In this document: piece by piece, positions 1-10,900 of the stretch
How the letters are laid out: the number at the start of each line of letters is the position of its first letter
How positions within the stretch are numbered: position 1 is the first letter of the stretch
From: Saccoglossus kowalevskii
Taxonomy: Eukaryota; Hemichordata; Enteropneusta; Harrimaniidae
Direction of reading: 5' to 3'
NCBI RefSeq assembly: GCF_000003605.2
Contig: NW_003143793.1
Location: 795,130 to 816,327, forward strand
Length of the DNA: 21,198 bases
Notes under the pieces: generated by a model
What the model was told of the DNA's origin: nothing
Databases searched by the model: none
Seen by the model: only the letters and a program-made list of their open reading frames with translations
Position numbers and translations under genes: made by a program

Positions 1-813
1 GTCTTCTTTTTTATATTGTTTGACAAATGCTGTGTGAAATGTTTTTAGAACAGACACCAGATTGTACACCAGAGTACATTAGCAACTGTATTCTAAATGA
101 GAAAACACTTGATTGTGGAAAGGTTAATTGCAAAGCAAATTGTAGACTCGGCTAAAACCTAAGACCATATTGCTGCACCTAAAACAAAAATTTAACAACA
201 TGATACAATAAGACACAGTTAAAGCAGCCATCGATGTGATCATATTATGGGTGCAGAGGTTTTTAGAGGTGCAGATAAACATCTTTTGGTGAAACAAATT
301 TATTCATCTCTTTGCCATACTTGTACATGAAAAACTGAGACCAATGGAAGGAAAAGGGTTTTGTGTAAAGAATAATGATCAAAAAACTAAATGAAAACTA
401 TGATACCACAGATGTTGGTTGCATTCGGCAGAAATAAAACCAGACAAATTATTTTATATTTCATGATGATGCTAAGATCTTAATGAAATATTTATCCATC
501 TATTCAACCAATATCAATCATTCATTTTTAGAATCATTATTTTGCATTCACGTTTCATCTCTCTATACAAGGAGCTTCTCGGCTGAGATAGCTCCGCTGT
601 TAGCAATGTACGTTTGAATTAAAGAACTGAAGATATCATTAGAAAATGAACAATATGTATAGTATCAAAGCAATCAGACTTGCTGTTTTCAACAAGAATT
701 CGAAAGTATCACTTTTTATCAAAAATGACAAAAATATTCACCAAAATTAGAGATTGAAGACAAAGTCGACAGCAGAACTAATAAAGTGCATTAATTAATA
801 ATAATTAACTTAC
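1..813. other. ORMDL intron (partial), AT-rich, no exon seen
   Basis: This is the left part of the ORMDL intron that follows the second coding exon. I looked on the minus strand for the conserved C-terminal ORMDL exon (motifs such as TKYDP, IPKMP, HGVRIFG) and saw none. The only structure noted is a stretch at about 28-140 that resembles 8771-8879 (described separately). Confidence 0.6.
28..140 (+). repeat. Dispersed repeat copy A
   Basis: Starts CTGTGTGAAAT, then TTTAGAACAGA, CCAG, TACATT and TTGATTGTGGAAA in the same order and similar spacing as at 8771-8879. Identity by eye is roughly two-thirds with small gaps. This indicates an old interspersed repeat of unknown family. Confidence 0.45.
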
Positions 814-965
814 AATACGATTGGTACAAAGGTAAGAAATTTTTTAGTTGCTGTGTACTGCTCTCCATGATCCATTTGTTCCCAGTGTGTTAAATATCGA
901 TCCTTCCCTTGGTTTCCTGTTTCCCAGGGTGCTCCTTTCACATAATGAAAGGCCATATACATTAT
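814..965 (-). CDS. ORMDL: ORMDL second coding exon
   Basis: 152 nt (50 codons plus 2 nt). It begins after CTTTACAG (acceptor CAG = reverse complement of CTG 966-968) and ends at the GTAAGT donor, 813-808. It encodes residues 59-108: [11 protein letters not shown], then the family signature [13 protein letters not shown] and [10 protein letters not shown]. It aligns without gaps to human ORMDL residues 59-108. The phase-2 end requires a downstream exon, not visible in the window. Confidence 0.93.
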
Positions 966-2205
966 CTGTAAAGATCAAAAGATTCAAACAAATCATTGAC
1001 AAAACATATTCCCATATAGTTCAACACTAAAAAAAAACTGAAATCAGGACTTGAAACAAATGCATGTAAGTTTTGGAACAACATTCTTTAAGATGTATTG
1101 TCGGCAAAATGTTTGGTATGTGAAAAAATAAATGCAAAAATTGTGGTATTCATAGACTATCCAAGTAGGAAGTTACATACCAATAGCTGAACATCACAAA
1201 GTAGTGTTTTGATCAAGTTTTCAGCAACTTAGAGATTGAAATTGAAACAGCAAAGCAAAAAGCACTGTTCTCCCCAGACAATTATATCTTTTTAAAGGTA
1301 AATGATTTACTGTATACAGTGACACCATAAGTCAATTAAAATTAAATATTTTCTTAAAAATTAGAACTATTATACATGTATCTATAAGACTTACAAGCAT
1401 CAAATTACATGGTCTGCTTGTTTCAAGATTTGATTAATAATAAATGACTGGGTTTCAATGTTTAGCAGGTTACATATAGTGACCTCCATATTCAAGGATG
1501 CTCATTAGGTTTAATTCAAGTCAATAGAGTAGTCACTACCCCTATGTAATGTAATGTAAATGCTTGTTATACAGATTTACTACTCCCATGATGTGAAGTG
1601 ATCACTTGCCATGTACGAAATGCCTATAATGGTGGCTAATTTGAATACCAATACTATGAAGTAATTTATTTACACTTGGAATTTCGCTAAACAAGTGAAA
1701 ATAAAATTCAGTGAAATTTTTTTCCTATATTTTACATTCAAATCACGGAAAATCAGTGGAAAAAAAACTTCACACAAAACTGCCAAAGTGTCTTTCCAGT
1801 GAAAATTAAATCCAGCTGAAAAAAGTACTTAACAGTTAATTTACATGATTGTAAAAAATAAATTTCATTAATTGAATAATTGACTTATTTAGTATAACAA
1901 TAACTTTCATTGTCTTCTTAATAATTCAAGCCTGTTACCATGAGTGCATGCTTCAAATGACTCAAAAGTAAATGCTATAACAATCCGAGATGAAACCAAA
2001 TTAAAATGATATACTTACCACATTATGTGCAACATTTGTCAGCGTCCATGCTACAGCAACACTAAACCAGGGTACACTGAGAATGATGTAATGCAGCGCT
2101 GCAGTGGCCAGGGTATAGGTTATCCACATACCCTTACTATTCAACCATGTCGTGTTGGGATTCAACTCGCTGTGTGCCACACCAACATTCATAGTGGCAG
2201 ATCTT
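814..2205 (-). CDS. ORMDL: ORMDL family protein, partial gene (first two coding exons)
   Basis: ORMDL proteins are small four-pass ER membrane proteins that bind and restrain serine palmitoyltransferase, the first enzyme of sphingolipid synthesis, in response to ceramide. Two minus-strand exons are visible, 2205-2019 and 965-814. The first starts at ATG 2192 and reads [14 protein letters not shown], nearly identical to the human ORMDL N-terminus. It includes Asn13, known in ORMDL3 to contact ceramide, and then GMW and AWTLTN with two hydrophobic stretches (about residues 22-42 and 44-62). The second carries VKGAPWET and THWEQMDHG, matching human VKGTPFET and THWEQLDYG. The exons join in phase 0 with GT-AG signals and give 110 residues (the last codon is split). 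Human ORMDLs have about 153 residues, so about 45 are missing. I searched 1-807 on the minus strand for the expected final exon and did not find it, so it should lie left of the window. The gene is divergent from PMS1. Family assignment is very secure; which vertebrate paralogue it matches is not meaningful for an invertebrate single copy. Confidence 0.95.
966..2018 (-). other. ORMDL intron between the two coding exons
   Basis: A 1,053-nt GT-AG intron, strongly AT-rich. No open reading frame or RNA gene is supported. Around 1660-1830 it has repeated CAGTGAAAA/AAGTGAAAA words of the kind seen in dispersed repeats; a similar word pattern recurs near 4700-4860, but I could not align the two convincingly. 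Confidence 0.6.
2019..2205 (-). CDS. ORMDL: ORMDL first coding exon, with 13 nt of 5'UTR
   Basis: Coding part 2192-2019 is 58 codons, phase 0. The splice acceptor is the reverse complement of CTGCAAGAGAAAT (reads ATTTCTCTTGCAG, ending at 2206), leaving 13 untranslated nt before the ATG. The donor is GTAAGT at 2018-2013. The ATG has A at -3. A separate untranslated first exon must therefore lie at higher coordinates. The codons cover the cytosolic N-terminus and the first hydrophobic hairpin. Confidence 0.93.
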
Positions 2206-2429
2206 CTGCAAGAGAAATATCACAAAGTATGTTAGCATCAAGGACGAGTGTTCACTTCTTGTGTACACCACACATAGCATGGGTAGAATATCGACTCCCT
2301 TGTGCAAATCACAGAATGGTAGTCTTTTTAAGTAAACCTATATGTATCTCTGTTCCACTAGATCTCAAGAACTGTTGGTCAGATGAAACTTGGTATCACA
2401 GTCCCGCTACTGCGTTGGCATATAGATAA

Positions 2430-2817
2430 CTCCTAGATAATGCACAGACCTGATTAGTTTTGGGTAAAAATGCATGCATATTTAATAATTACCTAATTTG
2501 CGTGAGCAGAAAATTTTTCTAATCGGTACTAATCATCACATTTTATGCATAAATGCTCTAAGACAATGCAATGACCTAGTTAGTTTTGGGTTTAAATATA
2601 TCCATAATTATTACCTAATTTGCATTTTTGAAATTTTTTTAGGAAGTAATCATTACATTGTAATGGAAGTAGGTTATGTAGGTGACCTGGGACAATGCAC
2701 AAAACTGATTATTTTGAAGCTGAAATTCATATTAACTACCTCATTTGCACAATATGTATACACCTCACATTTCACTGAAATTCGGTACATAGTTGCTCTG
2801 GGGTAATTCACAGACAG
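2430..2817 (+). repeat. Degenerate ~120-bp direct repeats
   Basis: A phrase of the form GACAATGCA..GACCT..TTAGTTTTGGG followed by CATAATTATTACCTAATTTGC recurs starting near 2430, 2554 and 2684, and its beginning recurs near 2794. Spacing is about 124, 130 and 110 bp. The flanking text upstream (2340-2430, with GATCTCAAGAACTGTTGGTC) appears to belong to the same interspersed family. The copies are too diverged for recent duplication. Confidence 0.5.
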
Positions 2818-5689
2818 GACTACTGCCAATTTTCAACCCTGTACAGCAAGTTGTTTAATTAACACTGGTGGTAGGATTTAGCGAGTTGTGAGTTGTAACA
2901 TAGTTACAAAAATGACCACGGCTATATTTGCCCACACAAAGCTGCAAACAAAACAAATGGGTTGAAATATCTGTGGGCGTCAATGACTAAAACTTCATTT
3001 CACTATTGAATGTACTATTGTACTAAGCATGATAAACATAAAAACTGGAAAACACCTTGCGTTATATACAAATTTTATGCTAAATTGATGACACATACAA
3101 TGTTGCACGAGTACAGTTTATATCAATAAGTATATATATAGTAACAAGACTTTAACAAAGGTAGCTGTCATACAGACAAGCCTTAGAAAAAAATTAAATG
3201 ACCTAGTAAATACAGTATAATAATTAACTCATTTTAGGCCAATATATGCGCATCAAAAGAATGCCTCGTATAATGACATGCAGCAGTACCATTCACAGCA
3301 AGGATTATTTTAAATATTAAGCCATTCTGAATGAACAATACTAGGCAACCACAGTTTAACTTGAAACAAGAACAAACTTGTACAAACAAAGAATAGAAGC
3401 CCCCCCCAATCCCCAACCCAACCCCAGGATATCAAAGATTTAAAAGAAAATATAAATAACATTTTATTGCTGCGAGTTCTTCTGTTGGTAATTATTTCTA
3501 CAGTTTTCAAAGAACACAAAGTTTGTATTAATCTGAGTTGAGAGCATGTTGAAATCGTTTTTAAAACGATTGTATAGAGTGCCTGCCCTACAGGAAAACT
3601 CATTTTCTGAACTATGTGATACTGTAGAAAGCATGCAGGCACACACCCATGAACAACATCTGGTCAGCCTATTTTTAAAACGAGTCATATTTATTATAAC
3701 AAGAATGACAGACCATTATTATTATGTAATTAGTTATTACCTTGAGTTATTACATTTTTATAAATTTTTTCACATTTGACGACGAGATAAAATTTTTAAC
3801 ATGTATAATTCATCTATATTTTCATAAAGATGCTTAGATTAGTTGCACCATTCAGCAAATATTGTGTGTTTTTTAAATGAGAACAGAAAATAAAACACAG
3901 CTAATTTATTTTATTCCTCTAAGATTCGAGCCACGATCTTTACAAGTTGAATTTACCAACTGTTCCCACATGTTTCCTTCTCAAATGTCAAATTACATAC
4001 TAAAATGTACCTGGTTTGCTACCTAACCATAACAGACTAATCACATCGAATTTTTTTTTGTCACCAGGTTTACCTGTATTCAACGTAAAAAATTCTGCTT
4101 TGTATATATGCTTTGACTAAACTGACCTTTTTGACTTACTACATTGTATATAATCCCACTGTCACCACCTGTCTAAAGCTAATATCTGTGGTCTGCCCAC
4201 AATCAATGGTCCAATAATGATGATGGTAGAATTATGACATTAAAATAAATTAAAATAATGCCATTGTGACTGGTTAACAAAATACAATCACCATTGTTCT
4301 TTGCAGAGCAGAATTTGTACGAGGACGAAAGCTCATAGAGATAGTGATGGCACTCTTCTTTTTGTATTAAATCCAAGGCATACAATTCAATGCAATAATT
4401 GCCCATAACATTATATGTATATGAAATAAAATTAGTTTGGGCTCCAATGCTATCAGTGTGGTGTTTTCAGACGTCATGATTAGATTTGTTGACGTATCTG
4501 AACCTGTGTGCATCATCCTGCTGATGCCATGAGAGTGAGAATGTTGGTGTGATTTGCATATAAACTGAGTGGTACATCACGATTTATTCCATTTCATGTG
4601 ATTACCTTCTTCAAGGCATGGATTTCTCAAAAATGATGACAGTAGGTCAAATAAAAATGTAGGATGTTTTTTTAGTGTCCTTGCATATATACTATGAACC
4701 TCACATAATCGTGAACTTCACGAGTCAGTGAAAATCGCAAACATTTGTACAGTAAAAATTTCCCTTAGGTGCTACAACATGGAGTCTCAGTGACTTGCAT
4801 TTCCACCAACACCATACAATTCTGAAATTGAAAACATTTCTTCCAGTGAAAACTGTTTACAGTTGATTATCACATTAAGACCACGGTGCATATTATTCAC
4901 AGCTGTGATGTTTTAAGCATCACTGACTGAATACATTACTTTATCTATTACTGACCCAATGTTGGGCAAATGATCTCCATATTTGGGCTGTAATACAGTT
5001 ATTTGTATACGTTTCTCAAAGAATAAAATGAATTTTGGACTGCAAAATCTACCTGAACTGTTGTGAGCACCACCATCTTGAACAAGCAGCCTGTACAAGT
5101 GGCAACGATCAATACATCTTCAGTGACTCAAAATATCCCAGATGTTCCTATTCTAAACTATTTATCAAATTTGCATGTTAGTGAAGGCTTGTAATACCAC
5201 TGATGATACATGTACAAATCTATCATCATTTGATGCATGTTTACTTGTGTTATACAAATGTTCACCCCAACAGAGGTGGATGTACAATTTTAGCATATTG
5301 AAAAGCTCTGAGGGTAACTAGAACTGATGTTGGCGTCAAAATTTGTAACGATATCCCAAATATCTTATGAAAGAGAAACTGTGGCACTCAATAGTACATG
5401 GTAATCACCCATCGAGTTGAGAGAGTTCAGAGATTGAAATTTATCAAGTTTTATCTTACATATGTGCTATTTTTAGTTTGAAATTCACCCAAGAGCTGCA
5501 CACTGCTTGCATATATGCTTATGTCATTACCATTCTCTTTCAACAAATGCACTATAAATAATTTTAGTTTTACTGTCAAAACACACAAAATACATAAACT
5601 CAAATACATTGCTGTCCTCCCCATAGGAAAGTCCATAAAGAGACTACCGGTAATTGTACAAGCACCGATTGAATGTTTCAAAGCGAGTA

Positions 5690-6260
5690 GCTGAGCACGC
5701 TGGCGAGACTTGCAGAAAGTGTGACTAACAATCAGGCAAACTCACTACAAAATCCTACTAGACCCAATTGCGTCAACCCGCTTGGAGGGCCAGTTCTTTG
5801 CACAGGCTAAGGGGCGCCATCAGTCGGTGACCTTTGTTAAGCCGCCGTTTACAAATGCAAAATTTCTGCTGCTGACATATTTCAATCTAATTTTGAAGCG
5901 GCATGCACAGAAACAGTATACAACGGTGTAACAGAATGCAGAGTTTTATTAATGCATGTTGTAGACAGCGAACCAATTAGAGCTGCTATACGCTCTACTA
6001 CAGCCACCCGATCAGTGTGGAAGCGTGTGCGGAGTAATGACTGGCGGGATAGACAACTTTCCTGAAAGTCGAAGATGTGTGCATGTTGTTTTGGGGTGAA
6101 TTTGGACGTGTGATATTGTGTTCTGAGTGTACCCATCAACGTCACAAAAATAAAGTTCCCTTCTATCGACGATCAGCAAACTGACATGTTTATTATTTTC
6201 AGCCTGACAGAGCAGGATTATTTTTGCATCCCAGTCTTGCTACTTCCGGAAAGTCGTCCA
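5690..6260. promoter_or_regulatory. CpG-bearing zone, candidate ORMDL promoter and untranslated exon
   Basis: CpG is clearly denser than in the surrounding AT-rich DNA. A minus-strand donor (GTGAGT = reverse complement of ACTCAC 5740-5745) could end an untranslated ORMDL exon above 5746. Upstream on the minus strand are a CCAAT box (5973), a CRE-like half site (ACGTCAC, 6139-6145) and a symmetrical ETS-type site ACTTCCGGAAAGT (6242-6254). These are typical of housekeeping promoters. Placement is inference; the alternative is 7381-7720. Confidence 0.35.
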
Positions 6261-6489
6261 TGGAGTCGTTATATGAACATAGAACAAAACAACATTTTTC
6301 TAAAATTTTAGATTTGTTTAACTAATTAACTTTTTGTTTCTTAGATTTGAACATTATTTTTCTTCAAATCATGCATCATCTAGGTTCCGTCTTTGTTAAG
6401 TCTGAGCTCGGTTGCCATTTGGAAATGAGAAAGTTGCATATATTTGATCACATGCATAATATTAACACTCAAAGGTTGCCACAGAGGGT

Positions 6490-6640
6490 GCTTAGCCATG
6501 GGCCAAGCGTTCGCGCACACACTTTGTTAGCCCATGCTAAGGTTCTGGACCGCGTCTTAAAATCATATCAGATTTTACCCGTACTTAGCATTCCTTAGCA
6601 CGGGCACAGAAATTTGACCTCTTAGCCCGTGCTAAGGAGC
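6490..6640. repeat. Cluster of palindromic TTAGCCCRTGCTAAGG motifs
   Basis: TTAGCCCATGCTAAGG (6527-6542) and TTAGCCCGTGCTAAGG (6622-6637) are 16-bp direct repeats differing at one base, and each is itself nearly palindromic. A perfect 13-bp inverted repeat pairs 6593-6605 (CCTTAGCACGGGC) with 6625-6637, leaving a 19-nt loop. A related CTTAGCCATGGGCCAAG lies at 6491-6507. It could be a mobile-element terminus, a structured transcript or a protein-binding array; the sequence alone does not decide. Confidence 0.5.
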
Positions 6641-7380
6641 TGTGCATGAACGCAACTTATGACTAAGTTGCCCCAGTCTCTCACTGCAAGTGGCTTATTG
6701 CATTGAATACCTGGGGCAGAGACACTATAGCACAGCAGCAAGAGACTGGAACACAAGACTATAAACAAGATTATCATGACAATACAGTTTTTGTCTTCTT
6801 GAATAGAAACCTATGTGCATTAACCTTGATACTTTCAAGTCTAACCTTTTCATCACAGTAACCGATGAGAGTTCAAGTAGTTTGTAACGCTTTTGATCAA
6901 AATAAATTTGACCAATGCACAAGGATTTCACATCCGTATACCTTTAATATACAACATTTTACATATAAATAACACTGCCATCGATAACATTTGCCGAAAT
7001 TGATTCACTCATATATACTAGCAGAGGTACATGTATTTCTGATACTAGCTATAAAATATTTTGAAGCAATCATTTAATCAGTTACTTTATAGTAAAGCTG
7101 ATTGCGGAGATACTAGTAGATGGAAAATTTGAATTGATTAATTAAATGTCAACAAATTCTGCATCCCTGGCGAACAATTCTGGTTTATGATGGCGTTACA
7201 AAACATACGCATTGACGCAAGACTATATTTGTATTCCATTGCGATGCCCAATTGAATAAAAACGACAGTGAAAAAGTGATTCACAGCTGAAGATTCACAT
7301 TCAGTGTTGGGATGGGTCTACAACAGTTGTCTAATAACGAGTTTATAGGCACAAATCGCGTACAATTGTTATCGTTGAAC

Positions 7381-7788
7381 AATTGGCAGCTGGTCAAGGG
7401 ACACGCGACATGAGCCAGAAAGGAGTCGAAGTTGCGCCGTCGGTCTGTTTTTCAGCTCGAATGCAGCGTTGATAAAATACTGCGATACTTTATACTGATT
7501 CTTCAGTTCAGTAGTGTGACTTACCCGTTCCAAAATCGTTTGGCGTGTCAACTTAGTGGAGAGAATTGTTGTTTAGGAACCACTTCCGTGATACAACCAA
7601 TGCAAAACGCAAGTAAATACCCTTTACTTTGCGCAGACGCAGTGTTCACTCTTACGTCAACGGAGGACCAAAATGCATTGCGAATTGCCCAGCTGTATTT
7701 AATTGGCGCCGATTTAAACCAAAACAACGATTTATAGTAAAATGACGTTTAATTGAGACACTTTTTATATACACGGTTAGGCACCATC
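7381..7788. promoter_or_regulatory. Candidate bidirectional promoter of PMS1 and ORMDL
   Basis: CpG-containing DNA immediately 5' of PMS1. It has an ETS/GABP-type site (CACTTCCGTG, 7581-7590), a CCAAT box (7597-7601), a CRE/ATF-like TTACGTCA (7652-7659) and TATA-like TTTATATA at 7764-7771, only about 20 nt before the first ATG. On the minus strand a strong donor GTAAGT (reverse complement of ACTTAC 7519-7524) preceded by AACGG could end an untranslated ORMDL exon starting above 7525, which would give a compact divergent promoter like the human one. Sites were found by eye; transcription starts are unknown. Confidence 0.4.
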
Positions 7789-7965
7789 ATGGAGACTTCA
7801 CACATGGCAGAAAATGGCAATAATCGGTCGGAGATGCTCCTTTTGCCAGCATCGACAGTCCGACTTATCACAAGTTCTCAAGTCATTACTTCCGTTGTCA
7901 GTGTCATCAAAGAACTTATCGAAAACGCACTGGACGCGAAGGCGACCAATATTGATATAAAACTG
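7789..7965 (+). CDS. PMS1: PMS1 exon 1, start and ATPase motif I
   Basis: 59 codons, phase 0, donor GTAAAT. An in-frame TAA sits at 7750-7752. ATG 7789 has A at -3 and G at +4, the best context of three candidates; ATG 7804 and ATG 7834 follow in frame. The human start aligns with ATG 7834 ([11 protein letters not shown] against MKQLPAATVRL), so residues 1-15 are an extension or 5'UTR. It encodes [15 protein letters not shown] and [10 protein letters not shown], the catalytic glutamate and magnesium-binding asparagine of the GHKL fold. Confidence 0.9.
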
Positions 7966-10900
7966 GTAAATATTCCATACAACCTAAGATAGATGATACT
8001 TATCACGTGTGTTTATTTTTTACCATCCCCATCCGGCTCAACACAACAATTATATTGGGGAGGGGCGGGCACTTGGCTGGTGCGAGGATCCTCATGTGCG
8101 TTCTGTAGTTCGTAGAGAAAGGGGCATATACTGTTCGAAGTTTGCATGTCCGAGAAAAAAAAACGAATAAAGGCTGCGTTTTAAAAGACTGACAGCTACT
8201 CATAGGTCCAGCAGGAGGCAAAACAACAAGAAAGTGTTTGGCAGTGGAAGATCTTGTTGTTTTGGAAGTTCTACCTGACCATTTGAAATCATGAGGGTGA
8301 CTAGAAGATTCGAAAAAAAGCTATACTTCAAGAGAGAGAAAAAATTACATGCAAGTGTTCCATGGAAACAAAGTTGGCACATTCAAGAAGTTAAAAATGT
8401 TTAGATAAGACATCAAGAAAAATTGCACTGATTAGACTCTTCTAGCCATCCCCATGATTTTAAATGGTTGACACCTAATCACTTTAAACTCACAGAGACA
8501 TGTTTTAAATAGAATGAGAAGACAGTGCATCTTCCTGGTAATTTTTGGTGATTAAGAAAAATATTTGACTTGCATTTATGTTTTCAAATTTAGAACCGCG
8601 TTATCGAGGCTGGGTTGTGCTCAAAATCAGTGTATTGAAAAGGAGAGACATGAAAATATTCCCCTTGATCCCAGATTTTGTGAATACTGTGTTAAACACA
8701 ACCAATTTTATATTTTAAAATTTTTTTTAAAGTTATGGTCACCTTTTTATATAATTCTGCAAGTCAAAACCCTGTGTGAAACATTTAGAACAGAAACAGC
8801 ATAGACCAGCATACATTGTAACACACCAAATTTGGAAATCTTTGATTGTGGAAAAATGTATTATGTGAAGTTAAATTGTTTTTGCTGTCTACAGGACAAT
8901 TATGGGTTTGACAAAATAGAAATACGAGATAATGGTGTGGGAATAAAACGGTCGGAGACCACACATATGGCCCAGAGACACTACACATCGAAAATATGTG
9001 ATCATGACGATTTAGAAACATTGTGCACATATGGTTTTAGAGGAGAGGCGCTTGCATCACTTTGTGCTGTTTCCAGTGTTACCATGACAACCAAAACAGC
9101 TGATGATGATATTGGAATGGTATATACTCTGGATCACCATGGAAAAATCACAGCTACCAAGCCTGCTCCAGTCAATCAGGGTAAGTAATACAAACTAGAT
9201 ATTTTGGCTGCTTAGTCTTTAAGCTAATGTGATTATCGTATTTGCACTAGGCTATTAGTAAGACTGAAAAAAGACTTTTTGGATGTTTTGTATGGAGTTT
9301 ATTTTCACTTATTTTATGTTGATGAGTTGAATGTAACATATATGGAAAAAGGAATATTCTCTGGATTTTAGTTTCACTGAATCATCCCTTCAGCAAAAAT
9401 AATTGTGGGCGAGTTTTGAATGAGCTCCTTTGGTTCCACGTTTCTTGGTTTACTGCTATACACATGTGCAATTTTTGCTAAAAGGTTCCAAATTTGTTTA
9501 CACTGTACATAGAAAACTTTATTTTAACAACAGTGCACTGTGCCACATCTCTATTAAAGAATATAACCACTTGGCTTAATTGTCGTCTTCCATTTTTACT
9601 GATCCCAAGGGTGTCAATGATTGGAACTCTCCAATGAGTGTGCAAGGCACCCAATGGGTCTATAAATTATGTTTCATAATGGGTAAGCGATACTATTTTT
9701 TGGCATTTTCAATTGCCAAGTGATTCCTTCTTGGCATTTTCAGGAATCGGGTCGTGGTTTTGCTATGTTGATCTAATGTGTGATATATGGCAATAATACT
9801 ATTTTAACATGATTTTCAACTAGTACTATTAAATCTTTGTTCAAAGCCGCATTCTTAATAGAAGTTTCACCCAACTTTTTTTTTAATAATTGAGAACCAA
9901 AAATTCATCATTTCTCATATGCGCAGCTGCTTAAATGGAAATCGCATCCCCTCTGCTGCATTGTGCCATTTTAATAGAAATCTACCGGGTAATACAGATT
10001 TTACAGTATAGATGTGCTTGTGTTATGTTTAGTTCACCATAAATAATGTATTAACTTATATATTAAATAAAATATACTATTCTATGTAATAGGGGTGTTT
10101 GTTTTTTCTTAATTTGTTCCATGGGGTGGGTATCCTCTTGTTTCAATTTGTGGACATTTCATTGGCAAATAATGATGACATGCTCAGGAAATTTACATAT
10201 TAATATTATGTATCTATTGTGATTCTGTGAGTGGTTCTATACTTCAGCAGATTAGAGTTAGTATTTAATTTGTAATATACATGTGTAATATCAGGTAGCA
10301 CAGTGAGTGCCACTCAGCTGTTCAAGAACATACCAGTCAGAAAACAATTCTATAATAGTAACAAGAAGAAGAAAGAAGAATTAAAGAAAGTTGAGGATTT
10401 GGTGATGGCATTTGGAGTAATCAGGCCGGAAGTTCGAATGACGTTGAGACACGATAAATCTCTACTCGTACAGAAAAATAAAGTCAATGATTGCAAGACA
10501 GCGTTAATGAATGTACTTGGGACAGCTGTGATGTCTCTGATGGAACCAGTCGTCTATTTGAATACTGAGCCACAGGTATGCATTACAAACTTTTATACCA
10601 TGGTTGCAGGTATGTTTGCACCTGTAACATGTTTATCGTAATAATGGCCGGTGGTCGCAACGCAATGTTCGCAATGGGTTCCATGTGACATATATATACA
10701 ATGCATGTGGGATAATTCTTTGTTTACAATCGAAAACGTGCTGTACAAAGACAATCACCCTTTGAAATTTGATGGTATGTGGCTTGATTCACAGTCAATT
10801 CGTCCCAATTCACTTTCGTCCCGACACATTCGTCCCACAAGTCGATTCATCACAATTCACATTCGTCCCACGAGTCGCTTCGTCCCAATTCACATTCGTT

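Larger units (their letters stand above)
2206..7518. other. ORMDL 5'UTR intron / intergenic interval
   Basis: About 5.3 kb without a supported protein-coding exon on either strand. It contains a degenerate repeat (2430-2817), AT-rich unique-looking sequence (2820-5690), a CpG-bearing zone (5690-6260) and a palindrome cluster (6490-6637). At least one untranslated ORMDL exon must lie in or beyond it, because the first coding exon begins at a splice acceptor. Short ORFs here lack codon bias or recognisable motifs and I treat them as chance. Confidence 0.6.

Noticed and set aside
1-807. Possible final ORMDL coding exon
   Set aside because: Minus-strand translations were read for the expected motifs and none appeared, so the exon is placed outside the window.
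2025-2429. 134-codon plus-strand frame
   Set aside because: It is antisense to the ORMDL first coding exon, whose homology is clear. The plus frame is a shadow.
5882-6145. 87-codon minus-strand frame in the CpG-bearing zone
   Set aside because: I considered a transposase or first exon fragment, but no motif matched and no in-frame splice partner was found.
7432-7737. 101-codon plus-strand frame upstream of PMS1
   Set aside because: No recognisable domain, it overlaps promoter-type motifs, and it ends before the PMS1 start. Likely chance in CpG-bearing DNA.
10576-10641. Continuation of exon 3 past its donor
   Set aside because: Conservation stops exactly at GTATGC 10576 and exon 4 resumes the homologous sequence in frame.
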